A stretch of DNA of 64,000 bases from a virus: IMG/VR virus record IMGVR_UViG_3300047548_000908, positions 1 to 64,000 of that record, one strand, 5' to 3'. Under the pieces are notes generated by a model. It was given only the letters and a program-made list of their open reading frames with translations. It had not been told where the DNA came from and did no database searches. This document shows positions 5,075 through 11,873 of this stretch, piece by piece. Numbering within the stretch: position 1 is the stretch's first letter; each line of letters begins with the position of its first letter. A program made the position numbers and the translations under genes.

Positions 5075-5611
5075 TTAAACAATCAGATCAGAAAAAATAG
5101 AGATAGCATCGCGCATAGATAAAAATTGATTATGCTGGTTTTGTAAAACTAGGCTGATACAATATCGTTCTGCTTTTGAATTTATAACTGCATGCGGGAC
5201 TCCTACTTGAACTAGGTAAGCTCCTCGTAGTTGTTCTTTGTGTACAAGATTGACTTCATCTCGTTTGTAGTACAAGTAGTTGCTGTTTATAGCCGTTTTA
5301 AATGGAATCTTTACAATAGAAGGATCTTTTGGTGCAAACCAAAACATTGTGCTGTTTTCTCCGCCGTATATCCAGTTGATTTTAACAATGTCTCCCCCTA
5401 GATCATCGGTGTGAATATTGACAATATCAAATGGTTTTCTATAGAAAATTTCTGCCCAGCTTATGGAAATGTTTCTTTCCGATAAAAATGATTGAATTTC
5501 AGGGTTGATTTCTGACTTATCTAATACGGTGTGTTCTTTCTTTATAGAATATAGATCGAAAGTACTAGAGACGGGAGAAAGATCAAGGTTAAGTTTATTG
5601 CAGTAATTCAT
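5075..5611 (-). CDS. 2-oxoglutarate/Fe(II) dioxygenase-like hydroxylase
   Basis: 178 residues on the strand opposite to the flanking tRNAs. H67-T-D69, H140 and R149 stand in the order and context of the iron triad and 2-oxoglutarate arginine of cupin-type hydroxylases; VGVPHAVINSKAERYCISL is typical of the second half. Family membership is a motif-based inference. The start codon follows a TAAATA box by only 5 nt with no ribosome site, so it is probably a late, leaderless gene. Substrate unknown. Confidence 0.55.
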   Translation of the reverse strand: MNYCNKLNLDLSPVSSTFDLYSIKKEHTVLDKSEINPEIQSFLSERNISISWAEIFYRKPFDIVNIHTDDLGGDIVKINWIYGGENSTMFWFAPKDPSIVKIPFKTAINSNYLYYKRDEVNLVHKEQLRGAYLVQVGVPHAVINSKAERYCISLVLQNQHNQFLSMRDAISIFSDLIV

Positions 5612-5616
5612 GACAA

Positions 5617-5622
5617 TATTTA
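5617..5622 (-). promoter_or_regulatory. Late promoter box, gap 5 nt to start codon
   Basis: AATAAATA on the minus strand; five bases separate it from ATG 5611. Confidence 0.55.
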
Positions 5623-5630
5623 TTGGAGTT

Positions 5631-5704
5631 GCCCCTGTGGTTTAATAGTAAAATACATCTTTGGTAAAGATGAGTAGGAGGAGCGTAACCTTCCTGGGGC
5701 ACCA
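5631..5704 (+). tRNA. tRNA-Thr(GGT), unusual T-loop
   Basis: Acceptor GCCCCTG/CTGGGGC (one T-T mismatch), anticodon stem CATCT/AGATG with loop TTGGTAA (GGT), A73 and CCA. The T-loop is AGCGTAA. Confidence 0.82.
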
Positions 5705-5711
5705 AACATAA

Positions 5712-5801
5712 GGAGAAGTGGCCGAGTGGTTTATGGCTCTAGTCTTGAAAACTAGCGTAGGGGAAACTCTACCGTGAGTTCGAATCTCACCTTCTCCGCC
5801 A
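5712..5801 (+). tRNA. tRNA-Ser(TGA)
   Basis: Class II: acceptor GGAGAAG/CTTCTCC, anticodon loop CTTGAAA (TGA), long variable arm, G73 and CCA. Confidence 0.94.
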
Positions 5802-5808
5802 AAAATAA

Positions 5809-5884
5809 AGGACCTTAGCTCAGTTGGTAGAGCGTCTGCCCTACACGCAGAATGTCGTCAGTTCGAACCTGGCAGGTCCTACCA
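5809..5884 (+). tRNA. tRNA-Val(TAC) with C33
   Basis: Acceptor AGGACCT/AGGTCCT, anticodon stem TCTGC/GCAGA with loop CCTACAC (TAC). Position 33, nearly always T, is C here as in E1. A73 and CCA. Confidence 0.88.
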
Positions 5885-5890
5885 AACTCT

Positions 5891-5967
5891 ACTTCCTTAG
5901 TTCAGTGGTCAAGAACGCTTGCATGACACGCAAGAGGTCAGAAGTTCGATTCTTCTAGGAAGTACCA
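5891..5967 (+). tRNA. tRNA-Val(GAC)
   Basis: Acceptor ACTTCCT/AGGAAGT, anticodon stem CTTGC/GCAAG with loop ATGACAC (GAC), A73 and CCA. Confidence 0.92.
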
Positions 5968-5968
5968 C

Positions 5969-5997
5969 TTGACATACATATAAGAGATATGTATAAT
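5969..5997 (+). promoter_or_regulatory. Sigma70 promoter directly before E3
   Basis: TTGACA 5969-5974 and a perfect TATAAT 5992-5997, spacer 17 bp. The expected start near 6004 is 2-4 nt before the 5' arm of E3, so E3 would form the very 5' end of this transcript. Confidence 0.8.
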
Positions 5998-6006
5998 TAT
6001 TGACAT

Positions 6007-6081
6007 CATATCAAAGCATATGTCCGTAAGAATCGGGGGTTTGAAATCGGAAACTTCGTGACCCGAGTATGCTTTGATATG
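6007..6081 (+). ncRNA. E3: end-stem hairpin RNA at a transcript 5' end
   Basis: CATATCAAAGCATA (6007-6020) pairs perfectly with 6068-6081 over 14 bp. Inside are CCG/CGG and TCGGG/CCCGA hairpins. Compared with the other members the stem has compensating changes (C-G in place of T-A), which supports pairing as the selected feature. Confidence 0.75.
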
Positions 6082-6270
6082 GTGTGAAGCTGATCTGTAT
6101 GTCAGCGGTAGTCGATGAAGCGGAAACTATACACGATACTTGATAAGGTGCAATGACACCGGCGGGTCGTTGAACATAAGCAGAGGCTATGACTAGACCA
6201 CGTACTGCGAGAAATCCGGATGCATACGGAGAGTAACAAGACTCGTGGACACCAGACTAATAACAAGAGG
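6081..6270 (+). ncRNA. Structured non-coding stretch after E3
   Basis: GGTGT (6081-6085) can pair with ACACC near 6160 around a GCTGA/TCAGC hairpin (6089-6106). Further on CCACG/CGTGG (6198-6248) encloses TCCG/CGGA. No convincing ORF on either strand. Probably structured RNA and leader of the small gene at 6276. Confidence 0.4.
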
Positions 6271-6275
6271 TATCT

Positions 6276-6443
6276 ATGAACAAAACAATAACGCTCGCCG
6301 AGTTTGAAAAGCAGTTTAAAGAGTATTACGCTAATTTGGATAAGCCTACAAGCATAGATGGATTCATGGGTAACTGGGCATGGTATCTTCATGCAAGGAA
6401 TGAGTTCAGGAAGAAGTTAGAAGAACAAGGCGTTACCATATTA
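6276..6443 (+). CDS. Hypothetical 55-residue protein
   Basis: ATG 6276 follows AAGAGG at good spacing. The product is mixed alpha-helical with charged residues and Trp/Tyr clusters (GFMGNWAWYLHARNEFRKK). No family recognised. The TAA stop (6441-6443) lies inside the 5' arm of hairpin E4, so translation would run into that hairpin. Confidence 0.6.
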
Positions 6444-6510
6444 AAGTAGATTGAGTGCGAAAAAGAATTCCGTTGAACAAACGGCCACTTAACAGTCTAC
6501 TTCAATATGG
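6434..6510 (+). ncRNA. E4: end-stem hairpin RNA
   Basis: ACCATATTAAAGTAGA (6434-6449) pairs with 6495-6510 over 16 positions with the recurring A-C mismatch. A second stem TTGAGTG/CACTTAA and a terminal hairpin CCGTT/AACGG complete a nearly continuous rod. Confidence 0.75.
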
Positions 6511-6542
6511 TTGCAACCAGGAATAAAGCCTGTCTTTGACAA

Positions 6543-6594
6543 GTCACTCGAGGCTCTACCCCCTCCGTTAAAAGTGGTCAGGAGAGTGACACTA
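6543..6594 (+). ncRNA. Spacer RNA between E4 and E5 with tRNA-like ends
   Basis: GTCACTC (6543-6549) pairs with GAGTGAC (6584-6590), followed by ACTA, similar to a tRNA acceptor with discriminator base and CCA-like tail. CTCC/GGAG lies inside. No T-arm or anticodon arm is evident. Confidence 0.35.
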
Positions 6595-6686
6595 TATTAA
6601 AACACATTGGTTGGTATCGGAGTGGGGCAACAGCCATAAACTTCCTGCCCCTTTGAAGGGAAGTACCAGTGTGTTTCAATATGGTG
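6590..6686 (+). ncRNA. E5: end-stem hairpin RNA, longest stem
   Basis: Arms 6590-6610 and 6666-6686 pair over 21 positions with two G-T pairs and the recurring A-C mismatch. The outer part is CACTATATTAAAA/TTTCAATATGGTG. The loop contains a CTTCC/GGAAG-like inner helix. Confidence 0.75.
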
Positions 6687-6689
6687 AAA

Positions 6690-6818
6690 GCCAGTAAGAG
6701 CAGCGGTCTCTTCTCTAAGTTGCGTCCAGTATGAGCAGCACGGTAAGCTAGCTAAATCCGTGGGCAGGCAATAGTATCAAAAAGAAACTTAGATGACAGC
6801 CAGGAAAGACTGGCACCA
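6690..6818 (+). ncRNA. Spacer RNA between E5 and E6 with acceptor-like ends
   Basis: GCCAGT (6690-6695) pairs with ACTGGC (6809-6814), followed directly by ACCA, which is also the start of E6. A competing local hairpin GCCAG/CTGGC exists at 6799-6814. Inside, CACGG/CCGTG encloses a GCTAGC palindrome. Confidence 0.4.
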
Positions 6819-6895
6819 TATTGAAACATATTCTTTGAGGTCTTGGTCGTTACCAGCGTATGCGAAAACGGCGACAGAATATGTTTCAATATGGT
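6815..6895 (+). ncRNA. E6: end-stem hairpin RNA, perfect 20 bp stem
   Basis: The arms 6815-6834 and 6876-6895 are perfectly complementary over 20 bp; the A-C mismatch of E1, E2, E4 and E5 is replaced by a G-C pair. The 41 nt loop contains TGGT/ACCA. Confidence 0.78.
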
Positions 6896-6916
6896 AAATG
6901 CGTAGGCTGATACGCA

Positions 6917-7018
6917 GTAGCTGGTTATGCGGATTGCAGGCCCAGACCATCGTTTAGGGTAGCGTCAGGAAACAGGACGTAGCAGTGCAATCAAGTTGGA
7001 GATCAGCACCAACTACCA
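6917..7018 (+). ncRNA. Spacer RNA between E6 and E7
   Basis: GTAGCTGGT (6917-6925) pairs with ACCAACTAC (7008-7016) with one mismatch, again ending in an ACCA shared with the next E hairpin. GATTGCA (6932-6938) pairs with TGCAATC (6986-6992) inside. A TGCGTA/TACGCA hairpin precedes it. Confidence 0.4.
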
Positions 7019-7106
7019 TATTGAAGCACACTTAACACTATGAGGACTCAAGCTGGTGGTGCAGTTGTAGTCGCTGTGTGTGCGCCTAGTGTGTTTCAAT
7101 ATGGTA
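7014..7106 (+). ncRNA. E7: end-stem hairpin RNA
   Basis: TACCATATTGAAGCACACT (7014-7032) pairs with 7088-7106 over 19 bp with one G-T pair. The 3' arm contains an ATG (7101) that opens the small ORF downstream. Confidence 0.78.
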
Positions 7107-7268
7107 ACAAAACCGAGGAAGGAGCCGCCAAAGAGCGACGATGCGTACCACCCTGACGTTACGGTGGCATACTATATTAGGTGGGTTCATGCATCTGCCG
7201 TCTGGGACATCCCTCGACCCAGTGTCAAGTACGAAAACCTTGACACCATTCCAACAACTCAGCTTTAG
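7101..7268 (+). CDS. Hypothetical 55-residue protein starting in E7
   Basis: The frame from ATG 7101 gives a protein-like, soluble sequence with Pro, Tyr and Trp (AYHPDVTVAYYIRWVHASA). There is no ribosome site; the start lies in the 3' arm of E7 and would be paired. Either the hairpin controls this start, or the frame is not translated. No known family. Confidence 0.4.
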   Translation: MVTKPRKEPPKSDDAYHPDVTVAYYIRWVHASAVWDIPRPSVKYENLDTIPTTQL

Positions 7269-7275
7269 GAATAGA

Positions 7276-7461
7276 ATGAAAACTCGCAACCTTGGTCGTA
7301 AAACTAAGCAAGTCAAATTTAGTAATCAGAAGAGGTATCCAGTATTCAATAGTAACTTTACTCCTCAGAAGCAAACAGTTAAGTTTAACTTTAGTATTCC
7401 AGTTTGGAAGATTGTTCTCGTAATTATTTTCTTTATTTGCTGGGCAATGCTAGTCCTTTAA
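7276..7461 (+). CDS. Small membrane protein, C-terminal TM segment
   Basis: 61 residues from ATG 7276 with AGGA six bases upstream. The first 40 residues are basic and polar; residues 45-61 are a hydrophobic helix (VWKIVLVIIFFICWAMLVL), so it should be a tail-anchored inner-membrane protein. Function unknown. Confidence 0.6.
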   Translation: MKTRNLGRKTKQVKFSNQKRYPVFNSNFTPQKQTVKFNFSIPVWKIVLVIIFFICWAMLVL

Positions 7462-7463
7462 TT

Positions 7464-7539
7464 GCGCCTCTAGCTTAATGGATAGAGTCCTGGTCTTCGA
7501 AACCAGTTTGTGGGGGTTCGACTCCCTCGAGGCGCGCCA
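7464..7539 (+). tRNA. tRNA-Arg(TCG)
   Basis: Acceptor GCGCCTC/GAGGCGC, anticodon stem CTGGT/ACCAG with loop CTTCGAA (TCG), G73 and CCA. Last tRNA of the main cluster. Confidence 0.94.
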
Positions 7540-7541
7540 AC

Positions 7542-7547
7542 TAAATA
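7542..7547 (+). promoter_or_regulatory. Late promoter box, gap 4 nt to start codon
   Basis: CTAAATA ends 4 nt before ATG 7552. Confidence 0.5.
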
Positions 7548-7551
7548 AAAT

Positions 7552-7782
7552 ATGTATAAGGTTTATTACACTGATCCAATTGATAATAAGTGCTATAATT
7601 GGGATTGTGATGTGTTAAGTGATGCACTTTCAGTAACAGAAACTTTTCGTAAGAGAGGAATGAGTTTCGTAACAATGGTAAGCGAGAACCCTAATCAAAT
7701 AGGAAAGACTGGTGTTGATTCTGTGGAGAATGGATTATGTCCAGATGGGATCGCGTACACTTGGCGTAAACGACGAAAATAA
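7552..7782 (+). CDS. Hypothetical protein, probably late
   Basis: 76 residues, mixed alpha/beta composition with four Cys (C14, C19, C62 region) and a basic tail (WRKRRK). No domain recognised. The start codon is 4 nt from a TAAATA box and lacks a ribosome site. Confidence 0.55.
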   Translation: MYKVYYTDPIDNKCYNWDCDVLSDALSVTETFRKRGMSFVTMVSENPNQIGKTGVDSVENGLCPDGIAYTWRKRRK

Positions 7783-7805
7783 TGTTCATTAAAAACGTTG
7801 ATGTC

Positions 7806-7811
7806 TAAATA
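7806..7811 (+). promoter_or_regulatory. Late promoter box for the dimethylargininase-like gene
   Basis: CTAAATA at 23 nt before ATG 7835; the leader carries an AAGGTGAG ribosome site. Confidence 0.5.
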
Positions 7812-7834
7812 CCGCTGTATTTTAAGGTGAGTTA

Positions 7835-8620
7835 ATGAAAACAGTTTTAATGTGTGATCCAAAACATTTTGAAGTTTCATATGATATTAATCCTTGGATG
7901 ACATCTCATATAGGAAAGGTGGACAATCATTTGGCTCAATCAGGATGGTTCGCTTTGTTTGAAGCATTGAGTAAAATTGCTATTGTGAAATTAGTCAAAG
8001 GTGTACCTGGACTTCCTGATTTGGTTTTTACTGCAAACGCGGGTTCAGTGCATGGTGATGTAGTGGTTCTTTCTAGGTTTACAAATTTAGAACGAACAGG
8101 CGAAGAGCCTATTTTTCGTGAATGGTTTCAAAACAATGGATTTAACGTGATCCAACCTGCCTTGCCATATGAGGGAGAAGGTGATCATATCGTTGACTCA
8201 AAAGGAAGGCATTGGTTAGGTTCTGGGTTTAGAACTAATCGATTAGTGTCTTACGAATTAGAACATATTCTAAGAAAGCACATCAATGTACTTGAATTAG
8301 TTGATCCAAGGTGGTATCACTTGGATACTTGTTTTTGTCCACTGCCAAATGGTGGATTAATGTGGTACCCAAATGCGTTCTCAAAGAGTAGTCAGGACTT
8401 GATTTACAGGTCTTTTTCAGATAGTATAACCGTATCTACAGGCGATGCACTAAGATTCGGGTGTAACTGCGTAGGGATAGGTGAACACTTGTTTATTCCC
8501 AATAATACCACCGTAGCAAATCAATTGCGTTCTGTAGGATACACCGTGCATGAGTTTGAATTGAGCGAATTCATAAAATCTGGTGGTGCGGCAAAATGCC
8601 TAGTTTTAAACATCAACTGA
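7835..8620 (+). CDS. Dimethylarginine dimethylaminohydrolase / amidinotransferase-fold enzyme
   Basis: 261 residues, usual length for the family. The order of motifs fits the guanidino-group modifying superfamily: LVFTANAG near residue 67, EGEGDHI, H162 in YHLDTCF, and the nucleophile C255 in GGAAKCLVLN close to the C-terminus. Members hydrolyse the guanidinium group of arginine derivatives through a Cys thiouronium intermediate. Whether the substrate here is dimethylarginine, free arginine or another guanidine cannot be told. The gene follows a late box, with an AAGG ribosome site, and precedes the PrkA operon. An arginine-catabolic enzyme in a phage is unusual. Confidence 0.8.
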   Translation: MKTVLMCDPKHFEVSYDINPWMTSHIGKVDNHLAQSGWFALFEALSKIAIVKLVKGVPGLPDLVFTANAGSVHGDVVVLSRFTNLERTGEEPIFREWFQNNGFNVIQPALPYEGEGDHIVDSKGRHWLGSGFRTNRLVSYELEHILRKHINVLELVDPRWYHLDTCFCPLPNGGLMWYPNAFSKSSQDLIYRSFSDSITVSTGDALRFGCNCVGIGEHLFIPNNTTVANQLRSVGYTVHEFELSEFIKSGGAAKCLVLNIN

Positions 8621-8631
8621 GCGCAGTAAAC

Positions 8632-8637
8632 TAAATA
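8632..8637 (+). promoter_or_regulatory. Late promoter box for the PrkA operon
   Basis: ACTAAATA, 19 nt before ATG 8657, followed by TTAGGAG as ribosome site. Confidence 0.5.
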
Positions 8638-8656
8638 AAACATATTAGGAGTATCC

Positions 8657-10603
8657 ATGTCAATATCCAATTTATTCAAAAGTAATTTTGAAAAGACCGC
8701 ATACAAGTCTATGACCATAGATGAGTATCTTGACCTATGCAAAAGTGACAAGATGGCTTACGCCACAGCCGCAGAACGAATGATTGCAGCGATTGGTGAG
8801 CCAGAGCTAGTGGACACTAGCAAAGATTCTCGTCTAAGCAGAATCTTCACTAATCGTACAGTAAGAATGTACCCAGCATTCAAAGAGTTCTATGGTATGG
8901 AAGATGCAATCGAACGTATTGTAGGGTACTTCAGACATGCAGCACAAGGACTAGAAGAACGTAAACAAATTCTATACCTACTAGGACCAGTTGGTGGCGG
9001 TAAGTCATCACTTGCTGAACGCCTTAAGGAGTTGATGGAGCTCAACCCTATCTATGCACTAGCAACTGAAACAGGTGAGATTAGTCCTGTATTCGAAAGT
9101 CCACTAGGGCTGTTCTCTTCAGTACCACAGTTCAGAGAACATTTGTTTGAACAATATGGAATAGAAGGACGCTATCTCAATAGCATCATGAGTCCGTGGG
9201 CTATGAAGAGGCTAAAAGAATTCAATGGTGACATCACTAAGTTCCGAGTAGTTAAGTTAATGCCTAGTAAACTAGAGCAAATTGCAGTCATGAAGACTGA
9301 GCCTGGTGATGAAAACAACCAAGACATCAGTACCCTAGTTGGTAAGGTTGATATTCGTAAACTAGAACAATACAGCCAAAATGATACTGATGCCTATAGC
9401 TATAGCGGTGGATTGAACAGAGCTAATCAAGGCCTACTTGAATTCGTAGAGATGTTTAAGGCTCCTATCAAAGTGCTACATCCTCTACTTACAGCCACAC
9501 AGGAGGGAAACTATGTCGGTACAGAAGCAATCTCTGCTATACCGTTTCAAGGAATTGTTCTTGCCCACTCTAACGAAAGTGAATGGCAAACCTTTAGAAA
9601 CAACAAAAACAACGAAGCGTTTCTTGACAGGATATGCGTTGTCAAGGTACCGTATTGCTTGCGTGTTGACGAAGAAGTTAAGATTTACGAAAAAATGATC
9701 AAGAGTTCGGGCCTAGGTGCAGCACCTTGTGCTCCTCAGACAGTCGAAATGCTAGCACAGTTTAGTGTATTGACTAGACTTCGTGAACATGAAAATAGCA
9801 CCCTCTTTAGTAAGATGCGAGTCTACAATGGAGAAAACATTCGTGACAGTGATCCTAAAGCAAAGTCTATTCAGGAATATCACGATGTTGCAGGTGTAGA
9901 TGAGGGTATGGATGGCATTTCAACTCGATTTGCTTACAAGATTCTAAGTCAGACCTTTAACTTCACTCCAGAAGAAATCGCAGCAGACCCCGTACATCTA
10001 ATGTTTGTACTTGAGAACGCAATTAAGCGTGAACAGTTTGGATCAGATCGTGAACAAAAGTATCTTGATTTTATTAAGAGTGAGTTGTCTACTAGATATG
10101 CAGAGTTTCTAGGTAATTCTATTCAACGTGCATATCTAGAATCATATAGTGACTATGGGCAAAACTTGTTTGATCGCTATGTAGATTTTGCTGATGCATG
10201 GATTCAGAACATTGAATTCAAAGATCCAGATACTGGACTAATGATGGATAGGGCTTTGCTGAACTCAGAGCTTGAGAAGATCGAGAAGCCTGCAGGGATT
10301 TCTAATCCAAAAGATTTTAGAAACGAAGTAGTCAACTTCTGCCTAAGAGCAAGAGCTAAACCCGAGAACGGTGGAAAGAATCCTGCTTGGACTAGCTACT
10401 CAGTTCTTCGTGACGTTATTGAAAAGAGAATGTTTAGTCAAGTAGAAGACCTTCTACCAGTCATCAGTTTTGATAGCAAGAAGGATAAAGAACTTGAGAA
10501 GAAGCACAACGACTTTGTGACCAGAATGATTGGTCTAGGATACACCGAAAGACAAGTAAGACGTTTGTGTGACTGGTATCAGAGAGTTCGTAAGAGTTCT
10601 TAA
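8657..10603 (+). CDS. prkA: PrkA-family serine protein kinase / AAA+ protein
   Basis: 648 residues, the full length of bacterial PrkA (YeaG). The AAA+ half carries the Walker A motif GPVGGGKSS at residues 110-118; PrkA proteins combine an AAA+ domain with a C-terminal kinase-like domain and act in stress and starvation responses, and the E. coli homologue forms a conserved locus with YeaH and YcgB. Here the same three genes follow in order (10615, 12596). Ribosome site AGGAG before ATG. The next gene begins 11 nt downstream, so they form an operon. In the phage it may remodel host stress physiology; this role is inferred. Confidence 0.92.
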   Translation: MSISNLFKSNFEKTAYKSMTIDEYLDLCKSDKMAYATAAERMIAAIGEPELVDTSKDSRLSRIFTNRTVRMYPAFKEFYGMEDAIERIVGYFRHAAQGLEERKQILYLLGPVGGGKSSLAERLKELMELNPIYALATETGEISPVFESPLGLFSSVPQFREHLFEQYGIEGRYLNSIMSPWAMKRLKEFNGDITKFRVVKLMPSKLEQIAVMKTEPGDENNQDISTLVGKVDIRKLEQYSQNDTDAYSYSGGLNRANQGLLEFVEMFKAPIKVLHPLLTATQEGNYVGTEAISAIPFQGIVLAHSNESEWQTFRNNKNNEAFLDRICVVKVPYCLRVDEEVKIYEKMIKSSGLGAAPCAPQTVEMLAQFSVLTRLREHENSTLFSKMRVYNGENIRDSDPKAKSIQEYHDVAGVDEGMDGISTRFAYKILSQTFNFTPEEIAADPVHLMFVLENAIKREQFGSDREQKYLDFIKSELSTRYAEFLGNSIQRAYLESYSDYGQNLFDRYVDFADAWIQNIEFKDPDTGLMMDRALLNSELEKIEKPAGISNPKDFRNEVVNFCLRARAKPENGGKNPAWTSYSVLRDVIEKRMFSQVEDLLPVISFDSKKDKELEKKHNDFVTRMIGLGYTERQVRRLCDWYQRVRKSS

Positions 10604-10614
10604 AGGAAAGCTAG

Positions 10615-11871
10615 ATGGCTAATATCATTGACCGAAGACTGAATCCAAAAGATAAGACGATTAAGAATCGTCAAAAGTTTATCAAGCGAAGTAAGGCACA
10701 GATAAAGGAAGCGGTAAAAGAATCAATAGACAATGGAAACATTGCTGATATCGAAAACGGAAAGGTAAAAGTTAAGGTCAAAGGTATTGGCGAACCATCG
10801 TTCGGTATTAACTCAAAGACAGGTGATAAGAAGTATGTGCTACCCGGCAACAAAGAACACGTTGTCGGCGACAGGCAAAAAAAGCCTGAGGATGAAGAAG
10901 GTGGCGGAGGATCAAAGGGTGGACTAGGTGAAGGAGAAGATGACTTTGAGTTTGTACTTAATCCAGATGAGTACCTTGACTTCATCTTCGAAGACTTAGA
11001 GTTACCTGATCTAGTTAAAAAACAAATGAAAGACATTACAAAGGTAAAGCCTAAGAGAGCGGGCTTTACTAATGTAGGCAATCCAAGTCAGTTAGATGTT
11101 GTACGAAGTCTTAAGAATAGCTTAGGAAGAAGAATAGGACTCAAGCGTCCTAAGAATGAAGAAATTCTTGAAATTGAAGAACAGCTTAAGACATGCAACG
11201 AGTATAAAGCAAAGGAACTCTTGCTACGACTTGAAGAGCTAAAGAGAAAGCAACGTGCTATTCCCTGGCTAGATCCATTTGATGTAAGATACAGAAACTT
11301 CACTCCTACCCCGCAGCCAATTACCAAAGCAGTCATGATTTGTATCATGGACGTATCTGGTAGTATGGGACAGAGAGAAAAAGATTTAGCCAAGCGTTTC
11401 TTCTTTTTCTTGCACATGTTCCTAAGAAGAAAGTATGAAAAGGTAGATGTAATCTTTATTCGACACCATGAGTCTGCTAAAGAAGTAGATGAAGAAGATT
11501 TCTTCCATAGTAGAGAAAGCGGCGGAACTGTTGTTAGTTCTGGACTAAACTTAGCTTTGGAAATTATCAAAGAACGATATAACGTCGATGACTGGAATAT
11601 TTTTGTCAGTCAGGCATCTGATGGGGACAACTTTTCCAATGACGGCGAAGACACAGTGATTGCACTTGAAAAGTTATTGCCCTTAGTTCAGTATTTTGCC
11701 TACGTCGAAATAGAGAACTTGTATTACGCAAACAGCCTAAACACTGAACTATGGGATACATATGATCCATTACGAGAAAAATACTCACATTTGGCCATGC
11801 GAACAGTCACTGAAGTGAAAGACATTTGGCTAGTGTTCAGAGAGTTGTTTGCTAAACAAGAAGCGAGGTAA
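10615..11871 (+). CDS. yeaH: YeaH-like VWA-domain protein (UPF0229 family)
   Basis: 418 residues, same length as E. coli YeaH. The N-terminus (NxIDRRLNPKDKTIKNRQKFIKR) is the family signature, followed by a Gly/Glu-rich linker (residues 92-110). The C-terminal VWA domain has a MIDAS motif D246-x-S-G-S and a QASDGDNF segment. YeaH is the partner of PrkA in bacteria; biochemical role poorly known. It is coupled to the next gene by a 2 nt gap. Confidence 0.92.
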   Translation: MANIIDRRLNPKDKTIKNRQKFIKRSKAQIKEAVKESIDNGNIADIENGKVKVKVKGIGEPSFGINSKTGDKKYVLPGNKEHVVGDRQKKPEDEEGGGGSKGGLGEGEDDFEFVLNPDEYLDFIFEDLELPDLVKKQMKDITKVKPKRAGFTNVGNPSQLDVVRSLKNSLGRRIGLKRPKNEEILEIEEQLKTCNEYKAKELLLRLEELKRKQRAIPWLDPFDVRYRNFTPTPQPITKAVMICIMDVSGSMGQREKDLAKRFFFFLHMFLRRKYEKVDVIFIRHHESAKEVDEEDFFHSRESGGTVVSSGLNLALEIIKERYNVDDWNIFVSQASDGDNFSNDGEDTVIALEKLLPLVQYFAYVEIENLYYANSLNTELWDTYDPLREKYSHLAMRTVTEVKDIWLVFRELFAKQEAR

Positions 11872-11873
11872 GC

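Noticed and set aside
6102-6392. 96-residue minus-strand frame
   Set aside because: Cys/Leu/Ser-rich composition of a shadow frame; no start signal; the plus strand carries structured RNA and a better small gene.
3432-7106. CRISPR array or miniature transposons (repeated flanks around variable cores)
   Set aside because: The repeats are inverted, not direct, lengths and spacings vary, inner stem bases covary, and I see no target-site duplications. RNA hairpins explain the pattern better.
10671-11570. Long minus-strand frames within the YeaH gene
   Set aside because: Shadow frames of a clearly coding, conserved gene; Ser/Leu/Phe-rich composition and no start signals.
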